Source of the DNA: Enterococcus_E cecorum_B
GTDB lineage: Bacteria > Bacillota > Bacilli > Lactobacillales > Enterococcaceae
Length of the DNA: 57,504 nt
NCBI GenBank assembly: GCA_946499615.1
Contig: CAMMST010000010.1
Coordinates: 1-57,504, forward strand
Direction: 5' to 3'
Under the pieces are notes generated by a model, which had not been told where the DNA came from, made no database searches, and saw only the letters and a list, made by a program, of their open reading frames with translations. A program made the translations under genes and the position numbers. Below are positions 32,594-41,082 of the stretch, in pieces; position 1 is the stretch's first letter, and each line of letters begins with the position of its first letter.

Positions 32594-33367
32594 TTGAAAA
32601 AAATTGGAAAAGTGTTTGGCTTATTGCTTATTGCGGCCATCTCTTTGTCAATTGTAGTCTTTGGTTATAAAGTTTATCAGCACAAAAACTATGAGCAACG
32701 ACTAGCCAATGCTCAAGTAACGATTAAACAGCAGTCCTCTAAAATGGATGAATTAACCAAGCAAGTGAATCAGTTATTTACAGATGAGAATGATGATTTA
32801 TTGAACCCTGAGACAAATACGGAGCAAATTTCAGACTTGAAAACGCAAATCAATGGCATGAGAGTTTCTGCGGATAGTTATCAATTGAAAAAACAAGATT
32901 TGCCACAAGAAGATGCAAGTTTTGCGGACAAACAAGCTGAATTATTACGCCGTGTGTCACAAGCATACGATAAATCAAATCTTCAAGACCAAATCGCTGC
33001 CCTATTTCAAGCAGATGCAGTGAACTGGCAAGCATTAAATGATCAAGCGGTAATCAATCTTGATACCAAGGCAGAAAAAGTGACTGAGTTATTGCAAAAA
33101 GTCAGTGAAATGCCTGAAGGAAATTGGAAAAACCTTGCAAATGGGTATCTCAATCTAGCACAAGATGAATGCAACCAAGCAGCAACTACCTTAGATATGA
33201 TTAATCAAATGGTAGTGAATGGACAAGTTGCTGAAAACGCCAATGCAGATACTTATGCGCAATTAGTAAATACTTTATATTCTGTGAAACATCAAGGTTT
33301 ATCAGACGCTTTAGAAAATAAAGTGAGAGAAGTAAAGACTCAAATGCAAGCTGCAGGAAGAATGTAA
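32594..33367 (+). CDS. Membrane-anchored extracytoplasmic coiled-coil protein, unknown function
   Basis: Begins with TTG (MKKIGKVFGLL) eight bases after GGAGGG. The 257-residue product has one N-terminal membrane segment (about 7-27) and a hydrophilic, mostly helical exterior with heptad-like stretches (LANAQVTIKQQSSKMDELTK). No domain is recognised. It is inserted between the phosphatase and the CpsC-like gene, a position normally without such a gene, and the spacing (21 and 16 bases) says it belongs to the operon. A role as partner of CpsC or LCP is only inferred. Confidence 0.8.
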   Translation: MKKIGKVFGLLLIAAISLSIVVFGYKVYQHKNYEQRLANAQVTIKQQSSKMDELTKQVNQLFTDENDDLLNPETNTEQISDLKTQINGMRVSADSYQLKKQDLPQEDASFADKQAELLRRVSQAYDKSNLQDQIAALFQADAVNWQALNDQAVINLDTKAEKVTELLQKVSEMPEGNWKNLANGYLNLAQDECNQAATTLDMINQMVVNGQVAENANADTYAQLVNTLYSVKHQGLSDALENKVREVKTQMQAAGRM

Positions 33368-33383
33368 GAAAGGAAATAGGTTG

Positions 33384-34181
33384 ATGGAAGTCGAAGAAAC
33401 AATTGATTTAAAAGATATTTTTACGATTATTAAAAAGCATGTTTTTACCATTATCGTATGTATGTTTGTGGGATTAGGTTTAGCAGGAGGATTAACTTTC
33501 TTCGTATTAACACCAAAATATAGCTCACAAGCGCAGTTAGTCGTAACTTTACCACAAAACCAAAACACAAATACAAATGATGTCAATGTAAACCTACAAA
33601 TGATCAATACTTATAAAAATCTGATTAAAGGGGATTTGATTTTAAATAAAGTCAAAGATCAATTAAAAGAAAACTATGGCATCAATATGACTGTGCAAGA
33701 AATTGATGATGCGATTGATGTTGTTCAATCAGAAAACTCATTGATGTTCTCATTGGTGGCTACTTCTACTAAAGCTTTAGATGCAGAACGTTTAGCCAAC
33801 ACAACAGCAACCATCTTTAAAGACACGGTTAAAGAAGTCTTAGGAGAAAGTGTTGATAAAATTTCAATTATTTCAAATGCAACAGTGAATAATACACCAA
33901 TTTCACCAAACAATACGCGTAACTTGCTTATTGGTGTGCTAGCAGGGATGATTGTTGGTTTTGGGATGAGTTTTGCCGTTGAATTCTTAGACCGCACAGT
34001 CAAAGGAGAAAAATTTGTGCGCGACGAATTAGGCTTAACTATCTTAGGAACTATTCCACAATTATCTGCCAAAGAATTACAAGACAATACACGTCGAGCA
34101 TCTGGACATGTGGTATCTTCAAATAGTGGACACCATCATTCTGGAAATAGCAAACATCGTCGTTCAAGAAGTCGTGTGTAG
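33384..34181 (+). CDS. cpsC: Capsule chain-length/kinase modulator (CpsC/Wzd-like)
   Basis: Polysaccharide co-polymerase and activator of the tyrosine kinase. The 265-residue protein has a first membrane segment (about 19-40), an extracytoplasmic Wzz domain (LTFFVLTPKYSSQAQLVV) and a second membrane segment (about 178-198, NLLIGVLAGMIVGFGMSF). The cytoplasmic tail is unusually long and basic, with a His/Ser/Arg-rich end (SGHHHSGNSKHRRSRSRV). A TTG at 33381 adjoins; the ATG at 33384 fits the AGGAAATAGG site. Confidence 0.88.
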   Translation: MEVEETIDLKDIFTIIKKHVFTIIVCMFVGLGLAGGLTFFVLTPKYSSQAQLVVTLPQNQNTNTNDVNVNLQMINTYKNLIKGDLILNKVKDQLKENYGINMTVQEIDDAIDVVQSENSLMFSLVATSTKALDAERLANTTATIFKDTVKEVLGESVDKISIISNATVNNTPISPNNTRNLLIGVLAGMIVGFGMSFAVEFLDRTVKGEKFVRDELGLTILGTIPQLSAKELQDNTRRASGHVVSSNSGHHHSGNSKHRRSRSRV

Positions 34182-34195
34182 GAAGGTGAATATAA

Positions 34196-34903
34196 ATGGC
34201 AAAGAAATATGATAAGAAAAACTCAACAGCTACGAAGCCGGTGAACTTAATTACGCTATTAAATCCAAATTCACCGATTTCTGAACAATATCGTACCGTT
34301 AGAACCAACTTGCAATTCGCAGTTGCTGGGGACCAACCTTTACGCAGCATGACGGTGGTTTCATCTGGCCCTGGTGAAGGAAAATCAACTTCATCTGCCA
34401 ACTTAGCAGTCGTTTTTGCCCAAGCTGGTCGTCGTGTATTATTAGTTGATGCGGATATGCGTAAAGCAACGGTTCATAAAACATTCGGTCTAAGCAATGA
34501 AGTGGGGCTAAGTAATTTAGTCAGTGGTCAACAATCTGCTTCATCAGTGATTCAACCATCTGGTGTAGATAACCTATCAGTGATGACAGCTGGTCCAACC
34601 CCACCAAACCCAGCCGAATTACTTAACTCTCGTCGTATGAATGTGGTAATGGAAGAATTATATCAAATGTTTGATTTGATTGTATTTGACTTACCACCAG
34701 TAATGACGGTGGCTGATGGATTAATTATGGCTTCAAAAACAGATGGTACCGTAGTGGTTGTTCGTGAAGGTGTCACACGTAAAGATTCTATCTTAGAAGC
34801 GAAAAACCGTCTGATTCAAGCTAAAGCACGTATTTTAGGCGTTATCTACAATGGTGCGGAACAAATGAATGAAAGTAGCTACTATTACTACTCAGATAAA
34901 TAA
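34196..34903 (+). CDS. cpsD: Capsule-type bacterial tyrosine kinase (CpsD/Wze-like)
   Basis: Cytoplasmic BY-kinase of 235 residues: Walker A GPGEGKST, Walker A' LLVDADMRK, Walker B IVFDLPPV, and a C-terminal tyrosine cluster (SSYYYYSDK) that is autophosphorylated. It needs the CpsC-like membrane protein for activity and is dephosphorylated by the PHP phosphatase of the same operon. A terminator follows, and no glycosyltransferase, flippase or polymerase gene is present. Confidence 0.93.
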   Translation: MAKKYDKKNSTATKPVNLITLLNPNSPISEQYRTVRTNLQFAVAGDQPLRSMTVVSSGPGEGKSTSSANLAVVFAQAGRRVLLVDADMRKATVHKTFGLSNEVGLSNLVSGQQSASSVIQPSGVDNLSVMTAGPTPPNPAELLNSRRMNVVMEELYQMFDLIVFDLPPVMTVADGLIMASKTDGTVVVVREGVTRKDSILEAKNRLIQAKARILGVIYNGAEQMNESSYYYYSDK

Positions 34904-34911
34904 TCAATCCT

Positions 34912-34946
34912 AAATAAGGTGAGCGTTGTCTTGCCTTATTTTTTTT
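34912..34946 (+). terminator. Intrinsic terminator of the cpsB-D-like operon
   Basis: AAATAAGGT and GCCTTATTT pair and eight T residues follow. The T run merges with the -35 region of the next promoter. Confidence 0.85.
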
Positions 34947-34973
34947 GAACAAAATGATTGACTGTGTTATAAT
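34945..34973 (+). promoter_or_regulatory. Promoter of the zinc-ribbon membrane protein gene
   Basis: TTGAAC and TATAAT are separated by 17 bases. Confidence 0.65.
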
Positions 34974-35026
34974 ATGATAAAATTTATCGTGAATATTTAC
35001 ACGATAGCAAAAGAATGGAGTGGAAA

Positions 35027-36016
35027 ATGATGAAAAAGTGTCCAAGTTGTCAAACAGAAGTGGAAGAAGAGGTGTTGGTTTGTCCTCAGTGTGGTTATCA
35101 GTGGGAGACAAATGCTGAGAAAGTAGAGCAAGTCGTGTCTGAAGAAGTTGTATCCGAAGAAAAGACCCAAAGCGTTCAACAAGCAGCCACTGAAGAAGCG
35201 TCAATTCCAGAAAATGAAAATCAAGCATCGCAAACAACAGATGCCACCCAAACGCCTGAAGAATCTAAAGAGGATGAAAAGCGAGACGGTAAAAAAGTGT
35301 TGGATTTTGAAAAATTAGATGACTTTGAAGCTTTAAAGCCGCATATTGATCAAGCAAAGAATTATTTTGAAGAGCTTAAAGAAACTATCTTACATCCAGC
35401 AATCGGACAAACCAAGTATAAAACATTAGGTATTATTAATTTCATTGTGATTGGTTTATTATTTTCATTGACTTTCTCGAGATTGCTTGGTGTGATGCTA
35501 AAAGGTATCTATGGAGCGATGAATCAATTTACGAACTTGTTTGGTTTTGGTCATTCATCCTATGGTAGTTCATCGATTTCGGCCTTTCCAATGTTTTGGT
35601 TGTTCTTATTAGCTATCTTTTTAACACAAATTATCTTAGTGTTGGTCTACTGGATATTTGAAATTATTATGCAAAAAGAAGGAGCCGGCTTTAAAAATGC
35701 CTTAGACCAAATTTTTGAACCATTAAGTGTCTTAGTAGTTGTGGGCATCGTGGCTTTTGTTTTTGCCTTACTTGGTTCAGCTTTCTTAAAATTAGCACTG
35801 ATTCTTTGTGTATTATATTTATTGATTTTACGCTATAGTTTTGATGGAAATATTTGGTTAATTGCTAATCCTAAGGGCTTCAATCGTTTTTATATTACGA
35901 TGATTCCAGTTGTACTATATAGTGTAGTCAGTTACTTTGTTTTCAAAATCGTCCTTGGTGTGTTAATCGAAAATTCAAATTTCTTAGGAATAATCGAAAA
36001 TATGCTTCGTTTCTAA
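35027..36016 (+). CDS. Zinc-ribbon multi-pass membrane protein, function unknown
   Basis: The 329-residue protein starts with a zinc ribbon (CPSCQTEV to CPQCGYQW, two CxxC pairs), then a Glu/Gln/Ala-rich acidic linker of about 80 residues, and five to six hydrophobic segments in the C-terminal two thirds. It resembles the zinc-ribbon/YIP1-like membrane proteins common in Lactobacillales. GGAG lies six bases before the ATG at 35027; 35030 is also possible. It has its own promoter and terminator. Confidence 0.78.
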   Translation: MMKKCPSCQTEVEEEVLVCPQCGYQWETNAEKVEQVVSEEVVSEEKTQSVQQAATEEASIPENENQASQTTDATQTPEESKEDEKRDGKKVLDFEKLDDFEALKPHIDQAKNYFEELKETILHPAIGQTKYKTLGIINFIVIGLLFSLTFSRLLGVMLKGIYGAMNQFTNLFGFGHSSYGSSSISAFPMFWLFLLAIFLTQIILVLVYWIFEIIMQKEGAGFKNALDQIFEPLSVLVVVGIVAFVFALLGSAFLKLALILCVLYLLILRYSFDGNIWLIANPKGFNRFYITMIPVVLYSVVSYFVFKIVLGVLIENSNFLGIIENMLRF

Positions 36017-36396
36017 AAGTAAAAAAATCTCAGTTGGTTTCAGATGAGGGACCGACTGAGATTTTTTTGTTTCCTTTGTGTCATATAGGATGATGTAAAA
36101 GCGTTTAATAAGGAGTTAATGTACACGCCGGAAACCTCTGTAAAACACAAAGTAGTATAATTATAACACGGATATGATTATCGGTAAATAAAATATAGTT
36201 ATAAAAATGGGAAATAAACATTGAATCATAAATATTGTTATGGATTATTTTCATGATAGATGATATTAAATAGTTGAATTAAATAATGTGGTTTGAAGCG
36301 ATAAAATTTTATTATCGCTGAAAATTTTCAAATTAGTTGCGAAAATATCGTGTACTCAGATATAATAGCCTCAAATTCTTTGAAAGGATGATGTGC
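36017..36396 (+). other. Intergenic region before the peptidase C26 gene
   Basis: The 380 bases hold the terminator above, then AT-rich sequence and a promoter TTGCGA-18-TATAAT (36337-36366) about 30 bases before the start codon. A second TATAAT-like box lies near 36156. I see no gene and no recognisable riboswitch. Confidence 0.6.
36021..36068 (+). terminator. Intrinsic terminator
   Basis: AAAATCTCAGTTGGT pairs with ACCGACTGAGATTTT in a stem of 15 bp with a T run. Confidence 0.92.
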
Positions 36397-37104
36397 ATGA
36401 CTAGACCAATTATTGGTATTGCTGCAAATGAAACGTTTGATCCAGGTAGTACGCTTTATCATTTGCCAGTCAGCTACACCCCAAGAGGCTATATTGAAGG
36501 GGTTCAAAATGCTGGTGGTATTCCGCTATTATTACCAATTACTGATCCTGACTATGCAAAAACTTATGTCAATCAGATTGATAAGTTGGTATTAGCAGGT
36601 GGGCAAGATGTATCACCAGAAATTTATGGACAAGCACAAAAGACAGATGGTAATTATTCAAAAACTCGTGATGATTTCGAACAAGCCTTAATTACTGAAA
36701 CATTAAAACAAGGAAAACCGATTTTTGCGGTCTGTCGTGGGATGCAGCTACTAAATGTTTATTTTGGTGGCACCTTGTATCAAGAAATTGGTCCTTTAAC
36801 TGGTGTCGAACATATGCAAGATCCTATTCCTCGTGAGGAGCCTTCGCATGATTTGCTGTTAGAAAAAACAAGCAGCTTACATACCATTTATGGCAACCAA
36901 GGGAGAATCAATTCTTTTCATCATCAAGCCGTAGAGAAACTTGGCGAAGAATTACAAATTACTGGCAGATGTAGCGATGGTATGATTGAATCCGTTGAAA
37001 ATAAAAAGCGTCATATTTTAGGTGTGCAATGGCATCCAGATTTTGCCTATACACATTTAAAGCAAGAACAAGAAGTATTTGATTATGTCGTCAAACAATT
37101 ATAA
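36397..37104 (+). CDS. Class I glutamine amidotransferase-like peptidase C26 (gamma-glutamyl hydrolase/PuuD-like)
   Basis: The 235-residue cytoplasmic enzyme has the triad of the class I amidotransferase fold: Cys in FAVCRGMQLLN, and His and Glu-type residues around GVQWHPDF, plus the HHQAV segment of PuuD-like hydrolases. Relatives cleave gamma-glutamyl amides such as gamma-glutamyl-GABA or peptides. The start at 36397 (MTRPIIGIAAN) lies nine bases after GAAAGGA; earlier ATGs overlap that site. The 18-base gap to the OppA-type gene suggests one operon that imports and processes peptides. Confidence 0.85.
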   Translation: MTRPIIGIAANETFDPGSTLYHLPVSYTPRGYIEGVQNAGGIPLLLPITDPDYAKTYVNQIDKLVLAGGQDVSPEIYGQAQKTDGNYSKTRDDFEQALITETLKQGKPIFAVCRGMQLLNVYFGGTLYQEIGPLTGVEHMQDPIPREEPSHDLLLEKTSSLHTIYGNQGRINSFHHQAVEKLGEELQITGRCSDGMIESVENKKRHILGVQWHPDFAYTHLKQEQEVFDYVVKQL

Positions 37105-37122
37105 AAAGGAAGGAAGAATGAA

Positions 37123-38745
37123 ATGAAAAAAATTGTTAGTTTATTATTTGTAGCAAGTCTTTTCTTAGCAGCATGTGGCAATACAGCAACAAGCTCTAAG
37201 GAAAACAAATCTACCAAACAAGAAATTGCTGTCTCAACACCAGGTGAATTATCAACACTCGATAGTGCACAATATACTGATGTGAACAGTTCTGATATGA
37301 TTGGTCAAGTTTCAGAAGGATTATACCGTTTAGATAAAGATGGAAATCCTGAACTTGCGATGGCCAAAGAAGCGCCTAAAGTGAGTGAAGATGGTTTGAC
37401 TTATACTTTCAAATTGCGTGAGGCGAAGTATAGTGATGGGACACCGGTTCGTGCACAAGATTTTGTGTATGCTTTCCAAAATGTGGTCGATCCGAAAACA
37501 ACTTCTAGCTCAAGTCATCGTATGGATATCTTCAAAAATGGCGAAAAAATCCGCAACGGGGAGCTGCCTGTTGATCAATTAGGAGTTAAAGCACTTGATG
37601 ACCAAACGTTAGAATTAGATTTAGTCGCACCGGCACCATTTTTACCAGAAATTTTAACAGGTACACCATTTATGCCAAAACAAGAAAAATTTGCCTCTGA
37701 AAAGGGGAAAGCTTATGGCACAAGCGCAGAGAATTTTGTCGGCAATGGACCTTTTGTAATTAAAGGATGGGATGGCAATAATGAAAGCTGGACCTTGGAG
37801 AAAAATCCAACATACTGGGATGCAAAAAATGTGAAGTTGAAAAAAGTGAAAGTACAAGTCGTCAAAGAAATTGCGACAGGTGTCAACTTATTTAATGATG
37901 GTCAATTAGACTATACGACTTTGAGCGATGTTTATGCACAAAACAATCAAGATAATAAATTAGCCCACTTTGTACCTAAAGCGATGGTTGGTTATATCAG
38001 TGTAAACCATAAACGTCCAGTAACCGGGAATTTACATGTTCGTCAAGCTATTTTACAAGCCATTAATAAGAAGAGCTATACGAAGAATGTCTTATCCGAT
38101 GGTTCTCAACCGTTAAATGGCTTTGTTCCAACTAACTTTGCGAAAAATCCAGAAACTGGTGAAGACTATCGCAAAGAAGCTGGTGACTTGATGCCTTATG
38201 ATTTAAAAGCTGCTCAAAAGAATTGGGAATTAGCGAAAAAAGAATTAGGTAAAGATGAAATCGAGTTGGAATTACTCGCTTCTGATACAGCTACTTCTAA
38301 AAAGACAGTTGAATTCTTACAAGGTCAGCTACAACAAAACTTACCTGGCTTGAAAATCGATATTAAAAACGTACCATTGCAAAATCGTTTAGACTTACAA
38401 GACAAGAGTGAATTTGACTTAGTATATGGTACTTGGACACCGGACTATGCTGATCCAATCAATTTCTTAGAGTTCTATGATTCTACAGGTGGTTTGAACT
38501 CATCAGGTTATGCCAATAAAGCATATGATGCAGGTTTAGAAGAAGCCCGTACGACATTAGCCAAAGATCCAGCCAAACGTTGGGATAAATTAATTGAAAT
38601 GGAAAAACAATTAGTCGAAAAAGACACAGCCGTATTACCATTCTACCAAGGCAGCGTGGCCTATCTTAAATCAGAACGCCTACACGGATTACAAGTCTTC
38701 CCATTCGGCCGCACCGTATCCTACCGACTCGCATACGTAAAATAA
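37123..38745 (+). CDS. Oligopeptide-binding lipoprotein (OppA-type, SBP family 5)
   Basis: Extracellular peptide-binding lipoprotein of 540 residues. The signal peptide ends in lipobox LAAC with lipidated Cys18. The family 5 signature region LYRLDKDGNPELAMAKE and FKLREAKYSDGTPVRAQDF follows; the C-terminal part has the YGTWTPDYADPINFLEFY segment typical of OppA. No permease or ATPase genes are adjacent, so it would deliver peptides to a transporter encoded elsewhere. Repeat copy R5 begins at its stop codon. Confidence 0.92.
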   Translation: MKKIVSLLFVASLFLAACGNTATSSKENKSTKQEIAVSTPGELSTLDSAQYTDVNSSDMIGQVSEGLYRLDKDGNPELAMAKEAPKVSEDGLTYTFKLREAKYSDGTPVRAQDFVYAFQNVVDPKTTSSSSHRMDIFKNGEKIRNGELPVDQLGVKALDDQTLELDLVAPAPFLPEILTGTPFMPKQEKFASEKGKAYGTSAENFVGNGPFVIKGWDGNNESWTLEKNPTYWDAKNVKLKKVKVQVVKEIATGVNLFNDGQLDYTTLSDVYAQNNQDNKLAHFVPKAMVGYISVNHKRPVTGNLHVRQAILQAINKKSYTKNVLSDGSQPLNGFVPTNFAKNPETGEDYRKEAGDLMPYDLKAAQKNWELAKKELGKDEIELELLASDTATSKKTVEFLQGQLQQNLPGLKIDIKNVPLQNRLDLQDKSEFDLVYGTWTPDYADPINFLEFYDSTGGLNSSGYANKAYDAGLEEARTTLAKDPAKRWDKLIEMEKQLVEKDTAVLPFYQGSVAYLKSERLHGLQVFPFGRTVSYRLAYVK

Positions 38746-38918
38746 GGTTGTGAGGCAGCTCGCTTAGACATGAAGAAATTCGTGTGTTTACCTCCCACTG
38801 CAAAAATCGGATGAAAGGAGATTTTTGCAAGTGGGAGGGCGAATTTCACAATGTCTAGCTGCCGAACACCGTCAATATAAGGTTGTAAATCGACTCGATC
38901 AGCTACGAGCGGATAAAT
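38744..38918 (+). repeat. Dispersed modular hairpin repeat, copy R5
   Basis: A complete type A hairpin: GGTTGTGAGGCAGCT pairs with AGCTGCCGAACACC, then TAGACAT with ATGTCTA, AAATTCG with CGAATTT, and inner stem CCCACT-GCAAAAATC / GATTTTTGC-AAGTGGG. The linker AAGGTTGTAAATCGACTC-GATCAGCTACGAGCGG follows. The element begins on the last base of the OppA stop codon and ends eight bases before the terminator, so it forms the 3' UTR. Confidence 0.9.
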
Positions 38919-38925
38919 ACTAAAC

Positions 38926-38970
38926 AATGCTCTTTTCCTTTTTTATTATAGAAGGAAAGGAGCATTTTTT
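38926..38970 (+). terminator. Intrinsic terminator of the OppA-type gene
   Basis: AATGCTC-T-TTTCCTT pairs with AAGGAAA-G-GAGCATT, followed by a T run. It lies after repeat R5. Confidence 0.9.
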
Positions 38971-39037
38971 AAGCAAGTTTTTCGCTATTTTTACCTATTC
39001 GTGATAAGGTAACAGTTGTCAGAAAGAAGGGATTTAA

Positions 39038-40054
39038 GTGCGTTATCATATTATGGAAAGCAATGATATCCGCATGAATTTAGCTACAGAAGAATATTTA
39101 ATGAATCATGCCGATGTCAGCGAACCGCTATTTTTAGTTTATATTCAATCACCTTGTGTTATCATCGGACGTAATCAAAATGCTTATGAAGAACTCGATT
39201 TAAATTATTTACGTGAAAACCAGATTACGCTTACTCGCCGAATTTCTGGTGGCGGCGCAGTATTTGATGATTTAGGCAATATGAGTTTTAGCTTTGTGAA
39301 AAAACGCGATGAGGTTCAATTTGGGGATTATCAGAATGTGACCGAACCGATTTTAGCAGCGCTTCACAAAATGGGCGCAACGCAAGCACAAAGCGGAGGA
39401 CGGAATGATTTGTACATTGATGGTTTGAAATTTTCGGGAAACGCGATGTATAGCAAAAATAATCGTACTTATTCGCATGGAACATTAATGTATAATGTGG
39501 ATTTAAGTGTATTAGATCGCATTTTGACCGTCTCTAAGGAAAAAATTGCCTCAAAAGCAACCCCGTCCGTGAAGAAGAATGTCACAAATGTGAAAGGATA
39601 TCTCAAACCAGAATATCAATTCGAACGTACCGAAGATTTCCGTGATCAATTATTGTGCGAATTATATGGCGTAAAAAATCTAACAGAGATTAAAGACAAG
39701 GAGCTAATATTAACGCAAGCCGACCGTGAATCTATTCAAAAATTATTTGATGAAAAATATGCCAATGATGCGTGGATTTTTGGGGAAGCACCAGCCTTTG
39801 AATATAATAAACGCACGCGCATTGCTAGTGTCGGTATTGTCGATGTGAAATTAAATGTCGTTCATGGCAAAATTTCTGCAGCTAAGATTTTTGGCGATTT
39901 CTTTGGCCAACAACCAGTTGAACAACTTAGTGACTTTTTGGTCGGCAAAGAATATCGTTTTGAAGCGATTGAAAAAGCATTAAAACAAATAAAGGTAAGT
40001 GAATATATCCATAACTTAACGAATGAGGATTTCTTAGCCTTACTTTTTAGTTAA
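39038..40054 (+). CDS. lplA: Lipoate-protein ligase
   Basis: Activates lipoate with ATP and transfers it to E2 and GcvH-type proteins. The 338-residue protein has the catalytic domain (NLATEEYLMNH, TRRISGGGAVFDDLGNMSFSF with the RRxSGGGxVxHD-type loop, and GRNDLYIDGLKFSGNA with the active Lys) plus the C-terminal accessory domain. Translation starts at GTG 39038 (MRYHIMESNDIRMNLA), six bases after AAGGGA. It is monocistronic. Confidence 0.92.
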   Translation: MRYHIMESNDIRMNLATEEYLMNHADVSEPLFLVYIQSPCVIIGRNQNAYEELDLNYLRENQITLTRRISGGGAVFDDLGNMSFSFVKKRDEVQFGDYQNVTEPILAALHKMGATQAQSGGRNDLYIDGLKFSGNAMYSKNNRTYSHGTLMYNVDLSVLDRILTVSKEKIASKATPSVKKNVTNVKGYLKPEYQFERTEDFRDQLLCELYGVKNLTEIKDKELILTQADRESIQKLFDEKYANDAWIFGEAPAFEYNKRTRIASVGIVDVKLNVVHGKISAAKIFGDFFGQQPVEQLSDFLVGKEYRFEAIEKALKQIKVSEYIHNLTNEDFLALLFS

Positions 40055-40180
40055 TATTTGTAGCGAAAAAAGTGGCAAAATCATGGAAATTACCTAAATT
40101 TGTTTCATCGTACTAGCTAAATGGCAAAGTTTTTGCTACAATGGGAATGAACTATTTTAAAGATTAAAGGAGACATTTAA

Positions 40181-40744
40181 ATGATTTCAGCAAGTGATTT
40201 AAGAGCTGGTATGACTTTTGTACAAGATGGCAAATTAATTAAAGTTTTAGAAGCAAGCCATCACAAACCAGGTAAAGGAAATACAGTAATGCGTATGAAA
40301 TTACGTGACGTTCGTAGTGGTGCAACTTATGATACTACTTTCCGTCCTGAAGAAAAATTCGAACGTGCACACATTGATACAAAAACTGTTCAATATCTTT
40401 ACACAATGGATGACACAGCGTATTTCATGGATTTAGAAACTTATGAACAATACGAAATTCCAACTGAAACTGTAGAAACTGAAATGAAATATATCCTTGA
40501 AAACATGGAAGTTAAAATTCAATTCTTTGGTTCTGAAGTCGTAGGTATCCAATTACCAACAACTGTAGTCCTAAAAGTTGAAGAAACACAACCATCAATC
40601 AAGGGCGCAACTGTAACTGGTTCAGGTAAACCAGCTACTATGGAAACTGGATTAGTTGTAAACGTACCAGACTTTATCGAAGCAGGCGAATACTTAGAAA
40701 TCAACACTGCTGAAGGTACTTACGTAAAACGCGCAACTAAGTAA
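40181..40744 (+). CDS. efp: Elongation factor P
   Basis: Relieves ribosome stalling at proline stretches. The 187-residue protein has the three-domain EF-P length; the exposed loop HHKPGKGN in domain I carries the Lys that is modified in Bacillus relatives. KGAGG-type site: AAAGGAG lies before the ATG. The codon use (GAA, ACT, CCA) is that of a highly expressed gene. It is followed by a terminator. Confidence 0.97.
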   Translation: MISASDLRAGMTFVQDGKLIKVLEASHHKPGKGNTVMRMKLRDVRSGATYDTTFRPEEKFERAHIDTKTVQYLYTMDDTAYFMDLETYEQYEIPTETVETEMKYILENMEVKIQFFGSEVVGIQLPTTVVLKVEETQPSIKGATVTGSGKPATMETGLVVNVPDFIEAGEYLEINTAEGTYVKRATK

Positions 40745-40756
40745 TACTGAGAAAAT

Positions 40757-40784
40757 GGGATGTGAGCAAATCGCATCCCTTTTA
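40757..40784 (+). terminator. Intrinsic terminator of efp
   Basis: GGGATG-T-GA pairs with TC-G-CATCCC, followed by TTTTAT. Confidence 0.78.
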
Positions 40785-40787
40785 TGT

Positions 40788-40971
40788 TAGGTTGTGAGGC
40801 AGCTCGGGCAGACATGAAGAAATTCGTGTGTTTACCTACCACTGAAAAAATCGGATGAAAGGAGATTTTTGCAAGTGGGAGGGCGAATTTCACAATGTCT
40901 AGCTGCCGAACACCGAGTATTAGGTTGTGAGAAGGGTCGATCAGCTACAAGCAGCTAAGTTTGTCCGGAAT
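40788..40971 (+). repeat. Dispersed modular hairpin repeat, copy R6
   Basis: Type A hairpin as in R5 but with a one-base defect in the inner stem (CACT-GAAAAAATC against GATTTTTGC-AAGTG). The linker TAGGTTGTGAGAAGGGTC-GATCAGCTACAAGCAG is followed by the first bases of a type B module (CTAAGTTTGTCCGGAATG), where the similarity stops. It lies just after the efp terminator. Confidence 0.88.
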
Positions 40972-41082
40972 GGTGATGAGCATGTGTGGTTAGTTTGCAA
41001 AACTGTAATGGTTGAAATCGCGTTTTCTAATCATTTGTGAAAAAATAGATTAAAAAGAATTGAATAAAATGAGGTGTTTTGA

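Larger units (their letters stand above)
40745..41082 (+). other. Gap between efp and the CLC-type gene
   Basis: The 338 bases contain the efp terminator, repeat R6 and about 110 bases of AT-rich sequence before the GTG start at 41083. I found no convincing fluoride riboswitch core. Confidence 0.6.

Noticed and set aside
40972..41082. GGTGATGAG near 40972 as a fluoride (crcB) riboswitch before the CLC-type gene
   Set aside because: The word resembles the first conserved block, but the paired CC-rich block, the AACCGC-like segment and the GCTGATG block are missing.
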